Origin: Cellulomonas sp. 73-92
Lineage (GTDB): Bacteria > Actinomycetota > Actinomycetes > Actinomycetales > Cellulomonadaceae
Direction of reading: 5' to 3'
Assembly (NCBI RefSeq): GCF_001898175.1
Contig: NZ_MKTH01000012.1
Location: forward strand, 1-64,000
Length of the DNA stretch: 64,000 bases
This document shows positions 17,362 through 25,928 of this stretch, piece after piece. Position numbers and translations under genes: made by a program. The notes under the pieces were generated by a model. It worked only from the letters and a program-made list of their open reading frames with translations, did no database searches and had not been told where the DNA came from. Every line of letters starts with the position of its first letter. Positions within the stretch are counted from its first letter, which is position 1.

Positions 17362-18285
17362 GTGGCCGACGCCGTCCTGGACAAGGCCGTCGATCTCGCA
17401 CGCGAGGTCGCGGTCGAGCTCGCCGAGGACCCCGCCGACGTCGGGGACTACCTCGGCGCCGTCGAGGAGGCCGACCGGCTCGTCTCGCACCGCTTCGCCA
17501 ACCTCGCCCGGGGCTACCACGGGTGGGAGTGGACGGTCACCGTGGCGCGCGTGCCGCGCGGCCGCACCGTCACGGTGAGCGAGGCGGCGCTCCTGCCGGG
17601 CCGCGAGGCCGTGCTCGCCAAGGCCTGGGTGCCGTGGGCCGAGCGGCTGCGTCCCGGCGACATCGGCCCCGGCGACGTGCTGCCGTTCCGGCCCGACGAC
17701 CCGCGGCTTGTGCCCGGCTGGCGGCCGTCCGGCGACGCGGAGGTCGACGCCGTGGCGATCGACGAGCTGGCGCTCGCACGCGAGCGGATCCTCTCGCCCG
17801 AGGGTCGCGAGGAGGCGGCGCAGCGCTGGTACCGCGGGTCGCGCGGGCCGACGAGCGCCGGGTCGCTGGCGTCGGAGGCGGCGTGCGCGACGTGCGGGTT
17901 CCTCGTGCCGCTGCAGGGGCCGCTCGGCCAGGTCTTCGGGGTGTGCGCCAACGAGTGGTCGCCCGACGACGGCAAGGTCGTCAGCCTCGACCACGGCTGC
18001 GGGGCGCACTCGCAGACCGAGGTCGCCGCCGTCACGGAGTGGCCGGCGCCGGACCCGATCGTGGACGACGAGGCCGTCGAGATCGTCGAGGCGCACGTCG
18101 CCGCCGTCGAGGTGGTGCCGGAGGGTGCTGCCGACGCGCCGTCGGCCGGCGACGTGGTGGACGTCGACGTCCCCGGGGACGAGATCGACGTGCCCGTCGA
18201 GGACCTCACGGAGACCGCCGAGGAGCCGCCCGTCGAGTCGTTGGCCGAGGCCGACGAGCCGCGCGAGGAGCCCGCCGAGCCGTGA
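17362..18285 (+). CDS. DUF3027 domain-containing protein
   Basis: This 307-aa protein matches DUF3027 through GYHGWEWTVTVARVPRG, PWAERLRPGDIGPGDVLPF, and a cysteine pair CATCGF followed by GVCANEWSPDDGKVVSLDHGC, which could hold a zinc ion. The last 100 residues are very acidic (Asp/Glu/Val-rich) and probably disordered. It is encoded two bases after the cold-shock gene and shares a GTGA overlap with the next gene, so the three form one operon. No activity is known for the family. A link to RNA metabolism is inferred only from the cold-shock neighbour. Confidence 0.85.
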   Translation: MADAVLDKAVDLAREVAVELAEDPADVGDYLGAVEEADRLVSHRFANLARGYHGWEWTVTVARVPRGRTVTVSEAALLPGREAVLAKAWVPWAERLRPGDIGPGDVLPFRPDDPRLVPGWRPSGDAEVDAVAIDELALARERILSPEGREEAAQRWYRGSRGPTSAGSLASEAACATCGFLVPLQGPLGQVFGVCANEWSPDDGKVVSLDHGCGAHSQTEVAAVTEWPAPDPIVDDEAVEIVEAHVAAVEVVPEGAADAPSAGDVVDVDVPGDEIDVPVEDLTETAEEPPVESLAEADEPREEPAEP

Positions 18286-21200
18286 CCGGCGACGCCTTCG
18301 GCACCGCCGCGTTGCGCGCCGCCGTGCTGGAGGCCTGGCGCGCGCTGCCCGCGCGCCTCCGGGAGGACGCCAACACGGAGGAGGACCACGCCCGCGGCTA
18401 CTACCGCGACCGCCTGCTCGTCGAGCTGGCGCAGAACGCGTCGGACGCGGCGATCCGCGCGGGCGTGCCCGGCCACCTGCTGCTTCGTCTGGCGCGAACG
18501 GACGGCCGTGCCGTCCTCGTGGCCGCCAACACGGGCGAGGCGCTGACCGCGGCGGGCGTTGCGTCGCTCGCGTCGATGCGGGCGTCGGCGAAGCGGGACG
18601 GGCGCACGGTGGGCCGGTTCGGCGTGGGGTTCGCGGCCGTGCGGGCGGTGTCCGACGAGGTCGGCGTGCTGTCGACCGGCGGCGGCGTGCGGTTCTCCCT
18701 CGCGGACACGGCGGCGGCGCTCGGCGCCGCGTCGAGCGACGTGCCGGGCCTGGCCGAGGAGGTCCGCCGGCGGGACGGGTCCCTCCCGGCGCTGCGCCTG
18801 CCGTGGCCGGCCGAGGGGCGGCCGCCGACGGGCTACGACACGGCGGTGGTGCTCGAGCTGCGTGACGAGGTGGCGGCCGACGAGGTGGCGGGCCTGCTGG
18901 CCGGCGTCGACGACGCGCTGCTGCTGGCCCTGCCGGGGCTCGTCGAGATCGTCGTCGAGGACGACGAGCGGGTGCGCCGGATCGCCGACGTCGAACGCCG
19001 CTGGGCGGTGACGACGGCCGAGGGCGAGCTGCCCCTGTCCCTGCTCGCCGACCGCCCGGTCGAGGAGCGTGACGCCCGGGCCTGGCGCGTGACCTGGGCG
19101 CTGCCGCGCGAGGGCCAGGACTGGCCGCGCGTGGTGCACGCGCCCACCCCGACCGACGACCCGCTGACGCTGCCCGCGCTGCTCGTCGCCACGCTCCCGC
19201 TGGACCCGACGCGCCGTCATGTGGCGGCCGGCCCGCTGACCGACGCGTTGCTCGATCGCGCCGCCGACGCCTACGCCACCCTCGCCGCGCGCCTGGCTGA
19301 CGAGGACCGGGCGCCAGGTCGATACCTGGATGCGGCGTCGACAGGTACAGGTATCGACGCCGCGGGCGACTATCGACGCCGGGCGGTGGGGGACGCGCGC
19401 GCGGGGGATCGGTCGCCGGCCGGTGCCGCCGCGCTGCCGGGTGCGGTCGAGCCGCTGGCGCTCGTGCCGATCGGGCTGGCGTCCGGTCGGGTGGACGCCG
19501 CCCTGGCGGAGCGGATCGTCGAGCGGCTGGCCCGCACCCCCCTGCTGGCGGGCGCCGAGGGGTTCGTCGTGCCGCAGGCGGCCGTGGTCACGGACCCGCA
19601 GCTCGACGACCGCGCCGCCGCCGCCCTCGCGGCGCACGTGAGCGGCCTGGTGCGGATCCCGGAGCGGTACGCGTCCCAGGCCCGCGTGCTCGGGGTGGAG
19701 ACGCGCCCCCTCGCCGAGGTCGTCGACGAGCTGCCGCTGGCCCTCGGCCCCGACGTGTACGCGGCGCTCGACGGCGCGGCGGACGACCCGCTCGCGCGCG
19801 AGGCCCTCGCCGCGCTGCCCGTGCCGCTGGCCGGCGGGCGCGTGGTCCGCGGCGCGCGGGGCACGCTCCTGCTCGACGCCGACGACGTGTCCCGGCTCGC
19901 TCCCGCGACGCTGCGCGCGCTGACGACGTGGGGCGTGCGCATCGTCGACCCCGAGGCCGCCCACCCCGTGCTCGAGCGGCTGGGCGCCGAGCCGGCGACG
20001 CCGGCACAGGTGCTGGCGGCGGACGCCGTGCGGCAGGCGGTGCTCCAGCAGGAGGAGGGCGACGGCGCGGTGACCGACGCCGTCCTGGACGTCGTCGGGC
20101 GCGTGCTCGACGACGGCGCCGTGCCCGAGCTGCCGTGGCTCGGTCTCGTCGAGCTCACCGCCGCGGACGGCGAGCCTGCCCCCGCCCACGGCCTGGTGCT
20201 GCCCGGCTCGCCCGCCGCCCGGCTGCTCGACGACCGCGTGCTCGCGCCGGTGAGCCTGGCGGCGGTCGACCGGTGGGGCGAGGACGTGCTGCGGGCCGTC
20301 GGCGTGCGCTCGTCGCTCGTCGTCATGCGGCTGCGCGACGTCGTCGCCGACCCCGGCGCCGACGAGCCCGACGAGGCCCTCGACGGGTGGCCCGAGTACC
20401 TGGAGCACCTGGCCGACGAGCTCGCGCCCGGCGCCTTCGTCGGGGACGTCGCCGCGATCGCCGACCTCGACGCCGTGCTCGAGGACGCCTGGCCCGACGT
20501 GCTGCGGCTCGTCGCCGGGACGCCCGAGCTGCGGCGGGCGCTGACGACCCCGGTGGTCGACGAGCACGGGCGCCGCGCGCCCTCGTACACCTCCTGGTGG
20601 CTGCGCACGCGCGGACCGGTGGGCGGCCCGTTCGCCCTCGGCGGCGCCTCGGGATGGCTGCCGACGGCGCCCGGCTGGCTCGACGGGCTCGACGACGAGG
20701 TTCTGGGCGCCCTCGGCGGGACCCGACTGGACGGCCTGGACCTCGACGGCTGGGTGCGTCTGCTCGACGCGCTGCCGGTGGGCCAGGCGGTGGCTCCCGC
20801 CGACGCCGTCGCGGCGTGGCGCGCGCTGGCCCGCCTCTCGGCAGACGCGCCCGGCGGGCCGCCCGAGCAGGTCGTCGCGATGGTGGGCCCCGACCGTGCC
20901 GCCGTGGTGCCGGCCGAGGATGCCGCGGTGGCGGCCGCGCCGATGTGGCGTCAGCGCACCGACGTCGCCGCGATCGTGCCGGTGCTCGCGGGCGGCGACC
21001 CCGCGGCGCTCGCGGACGTGCTGGACCTGCCGCTGGCCTCCGAGCTCGCCGCGGGGGAGGTCTCGGGCGACGGCGTGCGGCAGCCCGTCCCGGACGCGGC
21101 CCGCGCGCTCCTGCCCGACGACGCGCCGCGCACCTGGTGGGAGCACGACGACCTGCGCGTCGACGGCGTGGACGTCGAGTTCTGGGCCGACGAGGCCGGC

Positions 21201-21332
21201 GTCCACGCGGTGACCACCGCCGGCCTGGCCGCGGGGCTCGCCCAGGTCGTCGGCCGCTGGGACCGCCGCTGGGCGCTGGAGGCGGTGCTGGCCGACGAGC
21301 GGCGCGCCGCCGAGGCCCAGCTCGACGACTGA
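18282..21332 (+). CDS. Sacsin-like GHKL ATPase (giant ATP-binding protein)
   Basis: This 1016-aa protein has an N-terminal GHKL (Hsp90/sacsin-type) ATPase fold over about residues 25-200. The N motif is ELAQNASDA (N52, D55), the second box is AANTGEAL (N83, G85) and the third is GRFGVGF (111-117). The remaining 800 residues are Ala/Val/Leu/Asp-rich with no recognised domain. Sacsin-type modules are thought to be Hsp90-like chaperones. The GTG at 18282 overlaps the DUF3027 stop (GTGA); longer frames read into that gene. The order cold-shock protein, DUF3027, sacsin-like ATPase suggests one functional unit, perhaps in RNP or protein quality control, but that is inference. Confidence 0.85.
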   Translation: MTGDAFGTAALRAAVLEAWRALPARLREDANTEEDHARGYYRDRLLVELAQNASDAAIRAGVPGHLLLRLARTDGRAVLVAANTGEALTAAGVASLASMRASAKRDGRTVGRFGVGFAAVRAVSDEVGVLSTGGGVRFSLADTAAALGAASSDVPGLAEEVRRRDGSLPALRLPWPAEGRPPTGYDTAVVLELRDEVAADEVAGLLAGVDDALLLALPGLVEIVVEDDERVRRIADVERRWAVTTAEGELPLSLLADRPVEERDARAWRVTWALPREGQDWPRVVHAPTPTDDPLTLPALLVATLPLDPTRRHVAAGPLTDALLDRAADAYATLAARLADEDRAPGRYLDAASTGTGIDAAGDYRRRAVGDARAGDRSPAGAAALPGAVEPLALVPIGLASGRVDAALAERIVERLARTPLLAGAEGFVVPQAAVVTDPQLDDRAAAALAAHVSGLVRIPERYASQARVLGVETRPLAEVVDELPLALGPDVYAALDGAADDPLAREALAALPVPLAGGRVVRGARGTLLLDADDVSRLAPATLRALTTWGVRIVDPEAAHPVLERLGAEPATPAQVLAADAVRQAVLQQEEGDGAVTDAVLDVVGRVLDDGAVPELPWLGLVELTAADGEPAPAHGLVLPGSPAARLLDDRVLAPVSLAAVDRWGEDVLRAVGVRSSLVVMRLRDVVADPGADEPDEALDGWPEYLEHLADELAPGAFVGDVAAIADLDAVLEDAWPDVLRLVAGTPELRRALTTPVVDEHGRRAPSYTSWWLRTRGPVGGPFALGGASGWLPTAPGWLDGLDDEVLGALGGTRLDGLDLDGWVRLLDALPVGQAVAPADAVAAWRALARLSADAPGGPPEQVVAMVGPDRAAVVPAEDAAVAAAPMWRQRTDVAAIVPVLAGGDPAALADVLDLPLASELAAGEVSGDGVRQPVPDAARALLPDDAPRTWWEHDDLRVDGVDVEFWADEAGVHAVTTAGLAAGLAQVVGRWDRRWALEAVLADERRAAEAQLDD

Positions 21333-21357
21333 CGGCCGGCGGCACGCCGGGGTGGCG

Positions 21358-21591
21358 TCAGCGGGGCAGGCGGCGTCCCATGCGGTCGTGCCGGCGTGAC
21401 CACGCGACCCCGAAGATCCCCAGGAGCACGCCCACGCCGCAGACCTCGACCGGCGTCCACGAGATCAGGGAGAACACGGCCAGCAGCAGACACACCACGA
21501 GCGCGACCAGCCAGACCAGCGCGCCGACGCCCGCCACCCGTGCGAGGTCGACCTGGATCGGCTCGCCGGGGTCGGGGGCGGGGGAGGTCAT
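21358..21591 (-). CDS. DUF2530 small membrane protein
   Basis: This 77-aa protein has two membrane helices (about residues 22-43 and 45-63) separated by SWTPVE, with a basic C-terminus (RRHDRMGRR). It matches DUF2530, an actinobacterial family often encoded next to NCS2 permeases, as here, where the permease is divergent. It may be a small accessory subunit. ATG at 21591. It is convergent with the sacsin-like gene, whose stop lies 25 bases away. Confidence 0.82.
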   Translation of the reverse strand: MTSPAPDPGEPIQVDLARVAGVGALVWLVALVVCLLLAVFSLISWTPVEVCGVGVLLGIFGVAWSRRHDRMGRRLPR

Positions 21592-21763
21592 GCGGCGAGG
21601 GTATCCGTCCGGCCCGGCCGCGCCGGCCCGAAGGGTGAGCGCCGGTCGCGGCGAACGGGTGCAAGGGGCGCCGGTGACACCCGGCAGAGGCCCCGCGTTA
21701 ACCCCGTGTTACGGCTCGTGAAACGGTCTTCGGCGGCGCACACACCTCTGTCACACTTCCGCC

Positions 21764-23230
21764 ATGTCCTCCCCCAGCACCACGCAGACCCCCACGCGTA
21801 GCGACGGGTCGCCCAAGAACTTCCTCGACCGGTACTTCCACATCTCCGAACGCGGCTCCACCATCGGCACCGAGATCCGCGGCGGGTTCGTCACCTTCTT
21901 CACGATGGCCTACATCATCGTGCTGAACCCGATCATCCTGGGCGGCAAGGACGCCACGGGGCAGGCGCTGGCCTCGCCGGCGACGATCGCGGCGACGACC
22001 GCGCTGGTGGCGGCCGTCATGACGATCCTCATGGGCGTCTGGGCGAACTTCCCGCTCGCGCTGGCCACCGGCCTCGGCATCAACGCGGTCGTCGCGTTCT
22101 CCATCGCGACGCTGCCCAAGATGGCGTGGCAGGACGCGATGGGCATCGTGGTGCTCGAGGGCATCGTCATCACGATCCTCGTGCTCACCGGGTTCCGGCA
22201 GGCCGTGTTCAACGCGGTGCCGACCTGGCTCAAGACGGCCATCAGCGTCGGCATCGGCCTGTTCATCGCCTTCATCGGCCTGGTGGACTCGGGCTTCGTG
22301 CGGGTGCCGCCGGGCGCGGCGACGCCGGTCGAGCTGGGGCAGTTCGGGTCGCTGCAGACGTGGCCGGTGCTCGTCTTCGTCGTCGGCCTGCTGGCGATGG
22401 TCATCCTCATGGTGAAGAAGGTGCGCGGCGCCATCCTCATCGCGATCCTCGGCACCACCGTCGTCGGCATCGTCGTCCAGGCCATCACCAAGGTCGGCGC
22501 GGCCTCCCAGGACAACCCCGCCGGCTGGAAGTCGACCGTCCCGTCGTTGCCGAAGACCATCGTCGACACGCCGAACTTCTCGCTGCTCGGCCATTTCTCG
22601 CTCTTCGGCGCGTTCGGCAAGATCGGCGCGATCACCGCGATCGTCCTGGTGTTCTCGCTGCTGCTGTCCGACTTCTTCGACACGATGGGGACGATGGTCG
22701 CCATCGGCTCCGAGGCCGGCCTGAACGACGAGAACGGCAACCCGCCGAAGACCCGCGAGATCCTCATCGTCGACTCCCTGGCCGCCGTGGCCGGTGGCGC
22801 GGCCGGCGTCTCGTCGAACACCGCGTACATCGAGTCGGCCTCCGGCGTCGGCGACGGCGCGCGGACCGGGCTCGCCTCCGTGATCACCGGCATCTGCTTC
22901 GCCCTGTCGACGTTCCTCGCGCCGCTCGTGGCGGTCATCCCGTCGGAGGCCGCGGCGCCCGCCCTGGTCGTCGTCGGCTTCCTCATGGTGACCCAGGTGC
23001 TGGGCGTCGACTGGAAGAGCTACGAGATCGCCATCCCGGCGTTCGTGACGATGATCCTCATGCCGTTCACCTACTCGATCACCGCGGGCATCGGCGGCGG
23101 CGTCATCCTCTACGTCGTGCTGCAGGCCGTGGCCGGCAAGGCGCGCAAGATCCACCCGCTGCTGTGGCTCATCGCGCTGCTGTTCGTCGCCTACTTCATC
23201 CGCGGGCCGCTGCAGTCGCTCGTCAGCTGA
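21764..23230 (+). CDS. NCS2-family purine (guanine/hypoxanthine) permease
   Basis: This 488-aa transporter is of the AzgA-like NCS2 group with about 13 membrane helices. Family landmarks are FFTMAYIIVLNP near residue 48, TGLGINAVVAFS near residue 107, LLLSDFFDTMGTMVAIG near residue 310 and the conserved block SSNTAYIESASGVGDGARTG near residue 355. It imports purine bases using the proton gradient. No clear ribosome site precedes the ATG (CACTTCCGCC), so a leaderless transcript is possible. No purine riboswitch is visible in the 172-base upstream gap. A 36-base perfect palindrome terminates the gene. Confidence 0.93.
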   Translation: MSSPSTTQTPTRSDGSPKNFLDRYFHISERGSTIGTEIRGGFVTFFTMAYIIVLNPIILGGKDATGQALASPATIAATTALVAAVMTILMGVWANFPLALATGLGINAVVAFSIATLPKMAWQDAMGIVVLEGIVITILVLTGFRQAVFNAVPTWLKTAISVGIGLFIAFIGLVDSGFVRVPPGAATPVELGQFGSLQTWPVLVFVVGLLAMVILMVKKVRGAILIAILGTTVVGIVVQAITKVGAASQDNPAGWKSTVPSLPKTIVDTPNFSLLGHFSLFGAFGKIGAITAIVLVFSLLLSDFFDTMGTMVAIGSEAGLNDENGNPPKTREILIVDSLAAVAGGAAGVSSNTAYIESASGVGDGARTGLASVITGICFALSTFLAPLVAVIPSEAAAPALVVVGFLMVTQVLGVDWKSYEIAIPAFVTMILMPFTYSITAGIGGGVILYVVLQAVAGKARKIHPLLWLIALLFVAYFIRGPLQSLVS

Positions 23231-23244
23231 CGCCAACCGGTGCC

Positions 23245-23280
23245 GAAGGGGGCCGGGTCCCGCGGGACCCGGCCCCCTTC
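23245..23280 (+). terminator. Perfect-palindrome terminator after NCS2 permease
   Basis: The 36 bases are an exact palindrome with 18-base arms (GAAGGGGGCCGGGTCCCG and its complement). Transcribed, it forms a very stable hairpin 15 bases after the permease stop. It is followed by GTCATC rather than a T-run. Confidence 0.85.
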
Positions 23281-23307
23281 GTCATCCCGGCGGTTCTCCC
23301 CGCCCGC

Positions 23308-23384
23308 CGAGCGCATAGTTCGTCGGCGAACGCAGGGGTTTCGGGCGCCGGAAGCCCCGATCTCGCCGACGAACTATGCGCTCG
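23308..23384. repeat. Long inverted repeat (22-bp perfect arms) at the VanZ 3' end
   Basis: The arms at 23308-23329 and 23363-23384 are perfect 22-base complements (core GCATAGTTCGTCGGCGA). Inside them a second stem, GGGGTTT/AAGCCCC, continues the hairpin. The right arm runs into the vanZ coding region and supplies its TAG stop (GCATAG). It lies between convergent genes and could terminate the vanZ transcript, or be a mobile repeated palindrome of REP type. Confidence 0.75.
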
Positions 23385-23841
23385 CGGACGGGGGCTGCGC
23401 TCGCGCGGTGGCTTCCGCAGCGGTGCGCGTGCGCGGCGCGACCAGCACGAGGACGGCGAGGCCGAGCGCGGTGCCGAGCGTGTTGAGGATCCAGTCCTGC
23501 AGGGTGGTCCAGCGGCCGGGGATCGCCAGCTGGATCGTCTCGATCGCCGCGGACGTCGCCGAGCCGACGAGCCACACCAGCCACCACCGCCGCAGCCCCA
23601 GCAGGCCGCCGAGGAGGAGCCCGAACGGCACGAACAGCAGCACGTTGCCGATGGCCTCCGCCACGGCGAAGGTCAGGGGCAGACCGTGCGCGGCGACCCA
23701 GTCGATGGTGCGGCGCACCCAGCCGAAGGCCCGGTGGTCGTCGGGCTGCGGGGTGAAGACGAGGTACCCGAGCACGACGAGGTAGCAGCCGAACACGACC
23801 CGGGTGACGGCGCGGCCGCGGGCGGCGCGTGCGGAGGGCAT
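23374..23841 (-). CDS. VanZ-like membrane protein
   Basis: The protein is about 155 aa with four membrane helices and the VanZ-family features YLVFTPQPDD, GNVLLFVPFGLLLG and SAAIETIQLAIPGR followed by DWILNTLGTALG. VanZ proteins are small membrane proteins linked to low-level teicoplanin resistance in enterococci; most chromosomal homologues have no known function. Start choices are ATG 23841 or ATG 23862; neither has a strong ribosome site and both precede the first helix. The stop codon lies inside the long inverted repeat. It is divergent from the UDP-glucose dehydrogenase gene. Confidence 0.85.
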   Translation of the reverse strand: MPSARAARGRAVTRVVFGCYLVVLGYLVFTPQPDDHRAFGWVRRTIDWVAAHGLPLTFAVAEAIGNVLLFVPFGLLLGGLLGLRRWWLVWLVGSATSAAIETIQLAIPGRWTTLQDWILNTLGTALGLAVLVLVAPRTRTAAEATARAQPPSASA

Positions 23842-23966
23842 CGGCCCAGGGTACGGACCCATGATGGGGCGATGTTGCGGGTGAACCCCTCGACCGCCGG
23901 TCGGTGCGGGCTCGCCGCTTGGGTAGATTCGCGGCATTCGTGCGGATTCGACATGGGGGCTCGGGC

Positions 23967-25292
23967 GTGAAGGTCTCGGTGATCGGGTGCGGGTACCTCG
24001 GTGCGGTCCACGCCGCGTGCATGGCGCGGCTGGGGCACGAGGTGGTCGGCATCGACGTGGACGAGCGGAAGGTCGCGGCCCTGCGCGAGGGCCGGGCGCC
24101 GTTCTACGAGCCAGGCCTGCCGGAGCTGCTCGAGGAGGTCGCGGCCACCGGGCGGCTGACGTTCTCCACCGAGATGGCCGACGCGGCGGGCGCGGCGGTC
24201 CACTTCATCTGCGTGGGGACGCCGCAGTCGCACGGGGAGTTCCGGGCCGACCTGAGCTACGTCGACGCGGCGACCAGCGCCCTGACGCCGTTCCTGCAGG
24301 CCGGCGACGTGGTGGCCGGCAAGTCCACCGTCCCGGTGGGCACGGCCGAGCGGCTGGCCGCGTCGCTGGAGGCGACCGGCGCGACCCTCGTCTGGAACCC
24401 GGAGTTCCTGCGGGAGGGGTTCGCCGTCCAGGACACGCTGCACCCGGACCGCCTGGTCTACGGCCTGCCCACCGACGACGACGGCGTGACCACCCCCGCG
24501 GGCGAGAAGGCCAGGGCCGTGCTCGACGAGGTCTACGCCACCCCGCTGGCGGCCGGCACCCCGCTGGTGGTGACGGACCGGGCCACGGCGCAGCTGGTGA
24601 AGGTGGCGGCCAACTCGTTCCTGGCGACCAAGATCAGCTTCATCAACGCGATGGCCGAGCTGTGCGAGGCCACGGGTGCGGACGTCACGAGGCTGGCGGA
24701 CGCGATCGGCTACGACCCGCGCATCGGGCGCCGGTTCCTCAACGCGGGCCTGGGCTTCGGCGGGGGCTGCCTGCCGAAGGACATCCGGGCGTTCATGGCG
24801 CGGGCCGGGGAGCTGGGCGTCTCCGACGCGCTGGGCTTCCTGCGGGAGATCGACTCGATCAACATGCGCCGCCGGGTGCGGATGGTCGACCTGGCCCGCG
24901 AGGTGTGCCACGGCTCGATCGTCGGGCGACGGGTGGCGGTGCTCGGGGCGGCGTTCAAGCCGGACTCCGACGACGTGCGTGACTCCCCGGCCCTGTCGGT
25001 GGCCGCCCAGATGCAGCTGCAGGGTGCGCACGTGACGGTGACCGACCCGAAGGCGATCGAGAACGCCCGCGCGAAGTGGCCGGACCTGCGGTTCGCCGCG
25101 ACCGCGCTGGAGGCCGCCGAGGAGGCCGACGTGGTGCTGCTGGCCACCGAGTGGCCGGAGTACCGCGACCTGGACCCCGACGAGCTGGCCGCCGTGGTCA
25201 ACCGCAAGGCCATCCTCGACGGACGCAACGTGCTGGACCCCGCCCGCTGGCGCGCAGCCGGCTGGACCTACCGCGCCCTCGGCCGCCCCTGA
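23967..25292 (+). CDS. ugd: UDP-glucose 6-dehydrogenase
   Basis: This 441-aa enzyme oxidises UDP-glucose to UDP-glucuronate with two NAD+, for capsule or exopolysaccharide synthesis. The N-terminal Rossmann loop is GCGYLG (7-12), and EPGLPELL and VGTPQ follow. The substrate-binding segment is NPEFLREGFAV, and the catalytic cysteine is C268 in FGGGCLPKD. The C-terminal domain carries GAAFKPDSDDVRDSPAL. The length is normal for the family. The GTG at 23967 opens on the nucleotide-binding strand (VKVSVIGCG); the longer ATG-less extension to 23904 is rejected. A TAGATT at 23924 may be its -10 box. No glycosyltransferase cluster is adjacent. Confidence 0.94.
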   Translation: MKVSVIGCGYLGAVHAACMARLGHEVVGIDVDERKVAALREGRAPFYEPGLPELLEEVAATGRLTFSTEMADAAGAAVHFICVGTPQSHGEFRADLSYVDAATSALTPFLQAGDVVAGKSTVPVGTAERLAASLEATGATLVWNPEFLREGFAVQDTLHPDRLVYGLPTDDDGVTTPAGEKARAVLDEVYATPLAAGTPLVVTDRATAQLVKVAANSFLATKISFINAMAELCEATGADVTRLADAIGYDPRIGRRFLNAGLGFGGGCLPKDIRAFMARAGELGVSDALGFLREIDSINMRRRVRMVDLAREVCHGSIVGRRVAVLGAAFKPDSDDVRDSPALSVAAQMQLQGAHVTVTDPKAIENARAKWPDLRFAATALEAAEEADVVLLATEWPEYRDLDPDELAAVVNRKAILDGRNVLDPARWRAAGWTYRALGRP

Positions 25293-25302
25293 GCACCCCC
25301 AT

Positions 25303-25359
25303 CTTCATTTTCCTGAACTTCTGGCAGCGAATCGCAGCCCAGGCTTCAGGAAAGTGAAG
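25303..25359 (+). terminator. AT-rich hairpin after ugd
   Basis: CTTCATTTTCCTGAA (25303-25317) pairs with TTCAGGAAAGTGAAG (25345-25359) through 15 positions with one G-T pair, and CTGG/CCAG extends it inward. It starts ten bases after the ugd stop. It is notably less GC-rich than the surroundings and symmetric, so it may be an imported palindromic element that works as a terminator. Confidence 0.6.
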
Positions 25360-25362
25360 AAC

Positions 25363-25440
25363 CGGGGGGCCGGGGGCCTGAGGCCCGGGGCCTGAGGGGT
25401 TGGGGGCTGGGGGGCCGGGGGCCTGGGGTATCGGGGAGAC
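25363..25440 (+). repeat. G-rich degenerate repeat (possible G-quadruplex)
   Basis: Between the ugd hairpin and the marR operator the plus strand is dominated by runs of four to six G separated by CC, CCT or TT, with GGCCGGGGGCCTG occurring twice (25367 and 25413 regions). More than four G-runs within 80 bases could fold into G-quadruplexes. It is noncoding on both strands as far as I can see. Confidence 0.6.
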
Positions 25441-25464
25441 GGGCGTGCGGCGGCTCTTCTCGCG

Positions 25465-25504
25465 ACGATCGTTACCTTGAGTAATGAGTTATGCTAACGA
25501 TCGT
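25465..25504. promoter_or_regulatory. Operator-like inverted repeat over the marR start
   Basis: ACGATCGTTA at 25465-25474 is perfectly repeated in inverse at 25495-25504 (TAACGATCGT), with a 20-base AT-rich spacer containing GAGTAATGAG. It spans the marR start codon, so a bound repressor would block its own transcription. MarR proteins usually autoregulate through such sites. Confidence 0.6.
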
Positions 25505-25928
25505 GGCCATCACCAGCGCGGGCCTCGCGGCCGACCTCCGACAGGCGGTCGGCCGCACCCATCGGCGGCTGCGGGCGCAGGTCGGCGAGGCGCACCTGTC
25601 GTACCCGCTGTACTCCGTGCTCGTCGTGCTGACGCGCGAGGGCCCGACGACCCCGGGCCGGCTCGCGGAGATCGAGGGCGTGCAGCCGCCGAGCATGACG
25701 CGCACGGTCAACTGCCTCGCCGAGCTCGGCCTGGTCAGCAAGGGCCCGGATCCGACGGACGGGCGCCTGGTCGTCGTGGCGCTGACACCCGCGGGCGAGG
25801 CGGAGGTGCGCGAGACGCGCCGCCGCCGCGACGCGTGGCTGACGTCGCGCCTGGCCAGGCTGGCGCCCGACGACCGCGCCGTGCTCGCCCGTGCGGCCGC
25901 GCTCCTCAAGGAGATCGCCGCGTCGTGA
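25491..25928 (+). CDS. MarR-family transcriptional regulator
   Basis: This 145-aa winged-helix dimer protein has a recognition helix region at about 55-80 (PGRLAEIEGVQPPSMTRTVNCL) and the wing DPTDGRLVVVALTPAGE, the DxR-type MarR signature. It probably represses the coupled MFS gene and itself until a ligand binds. The ATG at 25491 is used; a GTG at 25503 is an alternative. Both lie in the inverted repeat at 25465-25504. Its stop overlaps the transporter start (GTGA). Confidence 0.9.
   Translation: MLTIVAITSAGLAADLRQAVGRTHRRLRAQVGEAHLSYPLYSVLVVLTREGPTTPGRLAEIEGVQPPSMTRTVNCLAELGLVSKGPDPTDGRLVVVALTPAGEAEVRETRRRRDAWLTSRLARLAPDDRAVLARAAALLKEIAAS

Noticed and set aside
21592..21763. A purine riboswitch upstream of the NCS2 permease
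   Set aside because: The conserved core blocks of the purine class are not present in this gap.
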